Source of the DNA: Topomyia yanbarensis
Taxonomy: Eukaryota > Arthropoda > Insecta > Diptera > Culicidae
Length of the DNA: 64,000 nucleotides
Assembly (NCBI RefSeq): GCF_030247195.1
Contig: NC_080671.1
Coordinates: forward strand, 201,914,897-201,978,896
Reading direction: 5' to 3'
In this document: positions 56,330 through 64,000 of the stretch, one piece after another
Position numbering within the stretch: position 1 is the stretch's first letter
How the letters are laid out: each line of letters opens with the position of its first letter
Notes under the pieces: model-generated
What the model was told of the DNA's origin: nothing
What the model saw: the letters and a program-made list of their open reading frames with translations, nothing else
Database searches by the model: none
Position numbers and translations under genes: made by a program

Positions 56330-57658
56330 AAAACCAGTTCACGTTTGAGTCGTTGGAGTTTAGAATTGCAACTCTACGACATGTCTATTGAGCACCGGAA
56401 AGGCAAGGACAATGTCGTTCCAGATGCGTTATCCCGGGCCGTAGCAGCCGTTTCAGCTTTGTCCACCTCAGACTGGTACTGTTCCATGAAGTCAAAAGTT
56501 ATCCAAAATCCTGACGACTATGCCGACTTCAAAGTAGAAAATGATCAACTTTTCAAGTATGTAAACTCGAAAGTTGTTCCGTGCGACTCGCGGTTTAGTT
56601 GGAAACTCGTCCCAGCACCCGAGTTCCGTCAAGATTTGATCCAACGTACCCACGAGAATTTGCTTCACGTGGGATACGATAAAACGATCCACGAAGTGCA
56701 GTTGCGATATTACTGGCCTCGTATGGGATCGGAAGTACGAAAGTTTATTCGAGAATGCGGGACGTGCAAGGAAATCAAAGCTCCTTTCGTCCCAGTCCAG
56801 CCCGAAATGGGTCAGTCGCGTGCGACAAATGCACCATGGCGAATGGTTTCTGTGGACTATATTGGTCCTCTTCCAAAAAGCAAACGTGGCAATCAACACT
56901 TGCTTGTCGTCCTCGACGTCTTCAGCAAGTACGTCATGTTAGCCCCCGTTCGCAAAATCGCTAGTACGTCACTCTGTACGATACTGCGCGAACAGTGGTT
57001 CAATCGCCATGGTAGCCCGGAAATTCTGCTAAGCGACAATGCCTCCACTTTCACCTCGAAGGAGTTCAGTCAATTCATAAAAGAAACCAACGTCAAACAT
57101 TGGCTGAACTCCCGCTATCATTCGCAGGCTAACCCAGTGGAGCGAACAAATCGCTCGATAAACAACGCAATCCGGGCATATGCTCGAACCGAGCAGCGCA
57201 ACTGGGATGTCCACATCAGTGATGTGGAGCGCATCCTAAATACTACCGTTCATTCCTCCACTGGATTTAGTCCTCATTTCATTATACACGGGTATGAAAT
57301 GGCATCTGCCGATGACTTCAGCAGGATTTCCGGTGAGGGTGACCTAGAAACAAGACACCAACAGTTAGACAAAATCCGGGAGATTGTGGTCAAGAATTTG
57401 GCAAAGGCTAGCGAGGGCATTCGACATCAGTACAACTTGCGTCATCGAAAGTTCTCCAAACCTTTTGAAACGGGACAAATGGTGTACCGTCGAAACATGA
57501 AGTTGTCGAATGCACTCGAGTCTTACAATGCTAAACTTGGACCACAATACTTACCGGCAAAAATTGTCTCAAAAAAGGGTGTATCCTCCTACGAGCTGGA
57601 GGATTTAGCAGGTAAAAATCTCGGAGTTTGGCCAGCAAATCTCCTTAAACCAGCATAA
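56330..57658 (+). CDS. pol: Pol, second part: integrase
   Basis: It is in the same frame as the preceding pol segment and separated only by the TGA. The first ATG here is at 56,345, so independent translation is unlikely. The RNase H end (VPDALSRAV) comes first, then an HHCC zinc domain (H at about 103 and 108, CGTC at about 137-140). The DDE core has Asp in SVDYIGP (about 172), Asp in LLSDNAS (about 231) and Glu in NPVERTNRS (about 266). The C-terminal part has a GPQYLPAKIV segment like the GPY/F module. It inserts element cDNA into chromosomes. All three catalytic acidic residues are present. Confidence 0.9.
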   Translation, partial: KTSSRLSRWSLELQLYDMSIEHRKGKDNVVPDALSRAVAAVSALSTSDWYCSMKSKVIQNPDDYADFKVENDQLFKYVNSKVVPCDSRFSWKLVPAPEFRQDLIQRTHENLLHVGYDKTIHEVQLRYYWPRMGSEVRKFIRECGTCKEIKAPFVPVQPEMGQSRATNAPWRMVSVDYIGPLPKSKRGNQHLLVVLDVFSKYVMLAPVRKIASTSLCTILREQWFNRHGSPEILLSDNASTFTSKEFSQFIKETNVKHWLNSRYHSQANPVERTNRSINNAIRAYARTEQRNWDVHISDVERILNTTVHSSTGFSPHFIIHGYEMASADDFSRISGEGDLETRHQQLDKIREIVVKNLAKASEGIRHQYNLRHRKFSKPFETGQMVYRRNMKLSNALESYNAKLGPQYLPAKIVSKKGVSSYELEDLAGKNLGVWPANLLKPA

Positions 57659-57736
57659 AAAAAACTTTTCCGTGCCGTTTGTGGACTGACGGTATGCTTT
57701 TATATGGATTACTCACTTGGGAGTTTTCCAAAAGCA

Positions 57737-58528
57737 GCCGTCATTTCCCGACGGCAACAACACGGACTTTGGTCCGAATAAAAAAACAATAAACATTTCT
57801 CCGTCTTCTCTATTTTTATTGTGGAAGACCAACTCTGCTGCGAGAAGGTTCTTCAACACCTTCTGGCAATTTTTCAGAGCCACACTCACGCAGTGTGGTA
57901 AATAAACACTCGCACGAAATATATGCTCTGGCCCCGGTGACGACTACGGTATGGTGGAATACTCTACTAAAAAACACTAATCTTATACCGTGCCGTTCTC
58001 CCGGGCATCGGACGCATCTAAATACACTACCTGCCGTGTTCGGCAAACAAATACTAAAAATTCTTTTGCGCCCCACTCGCGCAGTGAGGTAACCAAATTA
58101 TCCACTAATTTGCTTTGCTCCGGCGGTCGAGACGGTTACGGTAAACAAAACTTTCTTACCAAACCAGTACCAGTGTTTGGAAGAAACAAAACGAACCTAT
58201 CGTACCGTCTTTTCACCGCCGGATGCATACACATCATTCGTCTGCCGTGTTCGGCAACATAAATTTTTTCAAAAACCCCTTTCTGTGGGGAACACTCGCA
58301 CCTACGGGTGCACTAAATTATATAAAATTTCTCCTTATTTGGGTCACTATATAAAAAAAACCACCTTTCCCCTCTTCGCCGGGGACACTTCGTTCGCGTG
58401 AGTGGTTCCACTACTCCGGGACCGACCGTAAACGGAATAATAAAAACAGTTTGCGAACCGATTTCGCGAACTGTTTTGTTTTTATTTATATTTTGAGGAT
58501 GATTCATTCATCCATTCAGATGGATGAA
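57737..58528 (+). repeat. 3' hairpin array of the retrotransposon
   Basis: At least twelve short stems lie in ~0.8 kb, most followed by AACAAA/AATAAA-like runs. Examples: 57,737-57,755 (GCCGTC/GACGGC), 57,763-57,776, 57,843-57,864, 57,880-57,898 (CCACACT/AGTGTGG), 58,033-58,044 and 58,244-58,255 (GCCG-TGTT-CGGC), 58,074-58,086, 58,276-58,290, 58,298-58,311, 58,369-58,384, 58,401-58,412, 58,443-58,477 (13-bp arms, one mismatch) and 58,507-58,528. The layout is a diverged tandem repeat of ~200-300 bp. It occupies the place where env would lie. Confidence 0.75.
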
Positions 58529-59554
58529 AATATCATCATCAATTTTGACAGTTTCCCCAATGTTCGCATCAATGCTCTGCATCATGCAGGTGTAGCCCGA
58601 TTTGGATCAGAGTAGTGTGAGTGGAAGAGCGAATGGGGTAAAACGATACCGCGTCTTCGATTTCGAATCAAATAATAAAATTTTATTTCGCATAATTTTG
58701 GGTTTGTGGTTAAACCTGGGATGGTTCGTTTGATTCCAGCGGGAATCATTTCGAGATTTTTAAATTATGCGAAAGACATTCTTTGGTCCCTCTCAAACGT
58801 TTCTTTTCCAATGTACGAAGCGTTTTGAGGCGAAAAGGGACGAATATACAAACTTTTGTCCGGAATGTCTGTGAGTGGGAGAAACGATGACGTGTTAAGC
58901 GGTATGGTATGTGTGAATGTATGTGTGCAGAATCGAACAGTGAATGAAAGTATGTGTGAATGATAAGATAAAATTGTTTTGGGGTTAATTCGAAGTGCTT
59001 ATCGGAATGTGAATGATCGAGTAGGCCACTGATTGAGGATGAATGAATGAGATAATTGTATGAATGTATTTGGATAGAAACCCCAACACAAGTGTGTAGT
59101 ACTGGTACCGTAAGGACACGTAAGACATTTCTGGACAGTCGATGAAAAGAACAATATAATGCCGACAACCGTTCCCCTGCAAGTTGAAACATTGAAAATT
59201 GTCAATGTCACTTGCAGAATTTTGGGAATATCGGTTGTTTCCGATTTTGTATTCGGATTGGACTTAGGGTTCAACCCATAACCGAATAATGACGATGGCT
59301 GATAGCCTCTCGCTTCGCGTATGCTGTCAGTATTATCAGGCCAAACACAGGCAAACTTTTCACCAATGAGGACATCCGGTCGATTAATTTTTTGATGAAT
59401 TTTGATAAATTGCGGAAGAAATAATTAGGTGTAGTTAGTTTTTCTTTGTTTATTTATTTATTTATTCATTTCGTTCATTATCATGTATCGGTGTTAGGTG
59501 TTAGTTTAGAAAAAAAATTGTTGCCAATTTTTTTCCACCCGGTGTGGGCGAGAT
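58529..59554. other. retrotransposon 3' untranslated region
   Basis: No env-like frame on the plus strand: no signal peptide, glycoprotein or transmembrane pattern. A 148-codon minus-strand frame (58,746-59,192) has no recognisable domain. The segment just before the 3' LTR is GGTGTGGGCGAGAT, a weak polypurine tract. Confidence 0.6.
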
Positions 59555-60660
59555 TGTAACCCGTCAGGGTAACAATTTAGCACTGGGTGGAAATATACCC
59601 TTTTTTGTGTATACACTCCGTAGAGTGTATTGTTTACGTAAAATTATGCTCCCCGCTGTTCGGTACCGTTCACATTTAGTTGTAAATTTTTGTTCATTTT
59701 CGCGTTTGTGAACGGTTTTATTCGTACAGATAGGTTAGATAATTTTTGTTTTATGTTTGTGAATTAGTAACATAGGGCTTAGGTAGGCTACCGCTCTCCT
59801 CTTGCAAAAATTTGTGTGTACTGGTTATGCTGCTCATCGTTGACAGCTGTGCGACAAGGCGGTTGGCGGTTTGTAATAGTCGAGTGCGGAAGGCGGCCAT
59901 CGAGTTAGATAGTGACGGACCACAGCCAGGAACAGACGTCCCAAATTTGTTTCCTTTCTCCGGGACAGTTTTCCGCCACCGTAACTCAGTTCAGTGCGCG
60001 CGTGCGACGGCAAATTAAATCCGTCAATAGTGTCGGTGTGTGGTCCGGGCATTCGTAAACGCGGTGTCGATTCGCCATTAAGGGGTAAGCTAAACGTCAA
60101 GGAGTGTTTTCGCTACCCCGGCTAAACATTAAGGAATCGTATCACCGACCGTTCTCACTGTGGAGGATCAGTCGAACGAGCCTAGCTCTCCTCCACAGTT
60201 AATCGCCAAGGAGAACGAAGCAGGGCGGACAAAGGTTCCCCCTGGGAAGTGCACTGCGGTGACTTCCGGGATCGCTTGCGGCGAGCAAGTCGATCCGGCG
60301 ATAATTCGCCAACGTCGCTAGGGAGGTTCCAACAAAGGAGCCAAGCTCACCTTCCTAGCTAAACGCCAAGGACCGCTGCCGGAGCAGCCAACGATCAAAG
60401 GAAAACGCGGCCGTTGTTGTCCCGGCCGGTCGGAAGAAACCGCCCTCCTTTCCGCCAGCAGTAGCAGATCACCAGCAGCAGCAGCAGCAGTTGAGAGTGG
60501 CGGGAATAAAAGTCGGTAAATTTTATAATTTATTGTTTGTTTACATTTTTTTGTTGTGTTACGAAATCCGAAAGTCTTGGTAGAAGCACCTAGGCCGCCC
60601 TGAAAAGAAGGGTACGCCGGGCAAACAAGAACCCGAGTAGTGGGCAAAACCCTACTTACA
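59555..60660 (+). repeat. 3' LTR (1,106 bp)
   Basis: Nearly identical to 50,819-51,925: A/C near 59,652, G/A near 59,874, G/A near 60,402, and one T fewer in the T-run near 60,550. It starts TGTAAC and ends TTACA, followed by CTCC. Confidence 0.93.
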
Positions 60661-60664
60661 CTCC
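60661..60664. repeat. 4-bp target-site duplication CTCC (right)
   Basis: Same as 50,815-50,818. Confidence 0.8.
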
Positions 60665-60787
60665 AAAAGTGACTTTTGAGGTCTCGTGAAGGTCTGACAC
60701 TAGCTTTGTATTACTTTTGCTTTCCTATACAATGATAAACATTTGAACACTCAGAACTTCACACTGTCAGAAAAGGTAGGGCCATCG

Positions 60788-61270
60788 CACAGTGGTACGA
60801 CTTAGAACAAAAGGTGGACTAAAGTCCAAACTTTTCCGTATCGGTTCATATAGGACGTTTTTATGTAATTTTGGTACGCTGAATTCGTTTTCGATATTAA
60901 AACATTTCAAAAATGAACATTTACTATTCATTAGGGTGTCTCAAAAATATTTTTTTTCTACATCGTTCTTAAAATTTATGTATATTAATTTTCGTGTGCT
61001 AAATCGTGTTTGATATTAACATTTGCAAAAAAAAATCATTATACATTAGGGTGGCTCAAAAATAATTATTTTGTTATGAAGGTTCAAAAATTTTTTAAAG
61101 ACATTTTTGTGCGCTGAATTCCTATGTTGGTTATAGAAAATAGAAATTAACTTTACTACTTATTAGAGTGGCTCAAAAGCAAATATTTCTTCTTTATAAA
61201 GATTTCTTTCAATTGTAATTTTGGAATTTATTTTCCTTATTGAAACGAATTGATTGACATCTCATTATGG
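60788..61270 (+). mobile_element. partial Transib-like end with ~116-bp tandem repeats
   Basis: CACAGTGGTACGA at 60,788 resembles the CACAGTGGTCCGA terminus of the element at 26,666. CACAGTG is followed at 12 bp by ACAAAAGGT. Downstream, diverged units of about 115-117 bp repeat, each with TTAGGGTG(G/T)CTCAAAAAT (60,931, 61,046, 61,163; a weak fourth near 61,264). The same TTAGGGTGGCTC word is subterminal in the 26,666 element (26,794). No opposite terminus was found, so it is truncated or its far end is diverged. Confidence 0.4.
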
Positions 61271-64000
61271 GACTTTCGAAATGACTATATTATTTTTAAG
61301 GATCAAATAAGATGTGATCGACTAATTTGGGAACGTTTAATTCATTAGTGGGTTACTTGGTATGAAAACTACATTTTTTTTCATTTTCAAAATAAACATT
61401 TTGAGCCTGTTAGTGGAATATTGATTTACATTCACTAATCAACAAGATGGTACGAGTTTGTTTTCGCAGGTGTGTTTTAAGTTGCTTAGATTGCTTATTT
61501 CATACCTTAAATTAAAATAAATCCAAAATCCTTTTTTCGCGCATATAGCTCAGTTAAAAATGGTCTTATTTTATTTGGATAATATCGCATACCCTTAAGC
61601 TATATCAGTGCTATGCAAACTCGGATAAAATAGTCTCACCAAATGACCAGAACTCAACTGTATTCACTCAATTTGACAGTTATTGCGTAAGTTAGCAAAA
61701 ATAGTCCATGAAACATTTTATGACACATTTCAGATGGTTGAAAATATTTACTGAATTTTAAACATTCTTAATTCCTTTCCCACTTAAAAACCATACTTCC
61801 CACTCGGCCCCTTACTCTTGATCACTAGTAAAACCCTTGTAGATCATGCTCTAAATACTATTTGAAAGTTGTGCATAAATTAGTGTCATTATTCTAGTCA
61901 TAAAGTGAATATTCAAATTAAATATCAGTAATAACCATGCGTCTCCATTCACAGTTTTTTCAAATTTTGACTACTTATCGCAAGTTTTCGCAAAACTAGC
62001 ATAGGCTCATTTTAAAGAGAAAATGAAAAGCTTTCGAATGAGCATAGTGTGATCGTGGGCATTCACGGGCGTCATTGTTGTTATCGCTTTAGAAGTTCGA
62101 ATTCAATAAAAATTCATGACAAACAGTTATCTAAACACTAACCAAACCAACTAGTGACTTATTTTTGGCGATTTTACGATGTAATTTTATCACACGGATA
62201 ATTTTTGTGAAGTAATGCAATTCATAAAATCAACCGTTTCTTTGAAAAACGAGAATAACCGTAATAATTCGTATGGTCAAATAATGCCAAAAACACTTGA
62301 GTTATGTCCTTCAAAAAGCTGTCAAAAAATTTTGCATTCAAATCACCTAAAATCTCGCGAAAATGTCTCTGATGGCTCAGCTGATACGAAAAAAATACTA
62401 GTGACAATATCGCATAACCTTCATATATGAACTTAAGTTCGGGCTTGGCCTACTGTAGATCGGAAGCTAAAACTTCGTAAAATCGCACTCCTGGTCCTTT
62501 CCTCAAAATCAGCTAGTGCAGTACTCTTCGTCACTCTTTCAAGTTTGAGCCGCTCAAATGGTAGTCGGTCTTTGCCAGTATTGCTCTTCCCCCAACCATT
62601 CTTCTAGGCCATCAATGGATCAAAAGCCCTTGTCGTTGTGTTTATTATATTTTTTACGCATGTCGTTTGCAATTTGTCATTTAACCCAATTATGGAAACG
62701 TGTCTTATAGGGAGAGTGAAGATGCCAACGTGTCATTAACATTTCGCAGTGAATTTTCACATTCATTTAGGATATCTTTTACACTTTTTTACGCTTCCTT
62801 TGTACTGCGGACTTTGGAAGTGTTTTTTTGTCTTTATTTAAGAGGTTTTCAGCCGATGGGCTGGTTCGCCTCCTCAACTTTGGAAATGTTTCTTGAATTG
62901 TTAATAAGAAGCAATACTTCCGATGGTCGACTGTTCGGAGTTCAAATTGCTAGTTTCGAATTATTCGAACAGTCGCGAGCGACTTTCGTACATATTGCTA
63001 AGATGTCTATAGATGAATTGATACCTCTATTATATTACACGCGTTATGTAACGTTGTGTGTCAATTGAACCACCCTTCGGGCCATTGGGGCAACCCCCGT
63101 TTTGATAAATTGCCAAAACCCTTGATTTACTTTTGATAATATCTTCAGTTCTATTTACTCTAGAATCAACCCGCAAGATGGTTTTTGAAGAAAATTATTC
63201 AAGGAGTCTAGAAAAAATATTAATTTTTGGCGACAGTGCTGCCAACTATGCGATTTGTTCAGTTAAATATTAAGAGTTAATTTTTCTCTCAATACATATA
63301 AACTAAAAAACTAAACCTAGATATAACGTACATCTCGGTTTAAAAATTGTACGCTAAATCGAATTGTACGTTATATCGAAGCATGCAAAATTCTCACAGA
63401 AATGTTTTTCGCGGTACTTTATAATGTACAAGTTTGATAACGCATAACTAATTATGAAAATCTAACCTACCTAGTAGTGTGAAACAACTTTTCGCGTAAG
63501 AAAATTATAGTGGTTCCATAAAAATGATGGCACAATTAATTTAAATTTATTGGAAAAATTCTTATTTTGACTCCTTTCCTAATTTCTAAGTCATTCGTCA
63601 TAATTATTCTGTCTGGGCTTGTGAAGTGATTTTTAATATTCCCACCGTCTGCGCCTCATCAAATAAAAGCAATTTATGAGCTTTAATTGTTAGAATAGGC
63701 TATAAAGATCTATTTGTATCCACGATTCAAGAATTTCTGAAAATATATTTCAGTGCACTAACCGGTTTTCTAAATACCCCAAACCGGTTGTAAAACGTGC
63801 ACAGTTGTTACTACAAATATGATCTCTCACTCTTATTTATTTGATGTGATACGTAATAAGACTCGAAAACTGTCTTCGATTCTAATAACCGGATTCATGA
63901 GTCTCAGAAACCAGCAATAAAATTTTGGTAAATATCAATGGATTCCTCGTAGATCGTCAAGGGGACTTCACTTCATGCATCACATGATCGAAACATCAAT
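61271..64000. other. intergenic, no gene seen
   Basis: Longest frame is 122 codons (62,700-63,068, plus strand) with no recognisable domain. A small dyad with 13-bp arms (GATATAACGTACA, 63,320-63,332, inverted at 63,365-63,377) may be a MITE remnant. Otherwise AT-rich and featureless. Confidence 0.35.

Larger units (their letters stand above)
50819..60660 (+). mobile_element. Ty3/gypsy LTR retrotransposon, complete, 9.8 kb
   Basis: TG...CA long terminal repeats (50,819-51,925 and 59,555-60,660) flank a primer site, gag, pol (protease, RT, RNase H, integrase, in Ty3/gypsy order) and a long non-coding 3' region. The LTRs differ by 3 substitutions and one base in a T-run as far as I can read, and a CTCC duplication flanks the element, so insertion is recent. 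There is no envelope gene. pol carries one in-frame TGA, so this copy may depend on others for full-length Pol. Confidence 0.93.

Noticed and set aside
58746..59192. 148-codon minus-strand frame as a possible antisense gene or env relic
   Set aside because: No recognisable domain, no transmembrane or signal pattern consistent with an envelope, and wrong strand for the element.
60931..61171. TTAGGG-like words as interstitial telomere repeat
   Set aside because: They are spaced ~116 bp apart inside longer units, not in a tandem TTAGG array, and mosquitoes do not use simple TTAGG telomeres.
62700..63068. 122-codon frame
   Set aside because: No recognisable motif, composition like flanking non-coding DNA, and a local inverted segment near 62,930-62,980.

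Overview
This is insect nuclear DNA, most likely from a culicine mosquito (Aedes-like). Three things point there: a two-exon ortholog of the Drosophila zinc-finger gene noc/elbow; copies of a mosquito-type repeat tail (CA/TACA microsatellite, then a GGCCCTCCGGGCC block, then a short hairpin followed by an A-run); and a very high transposon load. noc (41,399-42,959, minus strand) is the only host protein gene I can support. No rRNA, true tRNA gene, CRISPR array or bacterial-type operon is visible.

Layout. 1-5,750: a repeat tail, then a non-autonomous DNA element (2,321-4,938) with CACAGTGG ends and a 5-bp target duplication, holding two decayed mariner-like copies. 5,756-6,790: AT-rich low-complexity DNA containing a tRNA-type SINE. 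7,074-9,345: a foldback element with ~0.5-kb inverted arms. 10.4-11.0 kb: a MITE. 14.76-16.68 kb: a 5'-truncated LINE with RT and RNase H. 16.7-24.6 kb: intergenic DNA with small MITEs and a cluster of dyads near 17 kb. 24.6-30.9 kb: a LINE split by a 2.9-kb element whose ends match the V(D)J-type signal CACAGTG-N23-nonamer (Transib-like). 31.1-34.65 kb: remnants of two more LINEs. 34.84-39.28 kb: a nearly complete minus-strand LINE flanked by 164-218-bp direct repeats. 39.4 kb: a hAT-type MITE. 41.4-43 kb: noc. 45-49.3 kb: TTAA-type and other MITEs. 50,819-60,660: a young complete Ty3/gypsy LTR retrotransposon. 60.8-61.3 kb: a partial third Transib-like end with ~116-bp tandem repeats.

The LTR retrotransposon has 1.1-kb LTRs that are almost identical (3 substitutions and one 1-base indel seen), a CTCC duplication, and a 724-aa Gag. 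Its pol sits in the -1 frame, entered at a textbook A AAA AAC slippery site with a stem-loop downstream. One in-frame TGA divides pol between RNase H and integrase. There is no env. In its place lie about 1.9 kb that begin with a dense run of short GC hairpins, each followed by an A-rich stretch. The LTR carries a second set of dyads interleaved with a TAAWCGCCAAGGA-type motif.

The strongest leads are the CACAGTG-ended elements with 5-bp duplications, and the structured RNA regions plus frameshift signal of the LTR element. Family assignments rest on motifs read by eye; no database search was possible.
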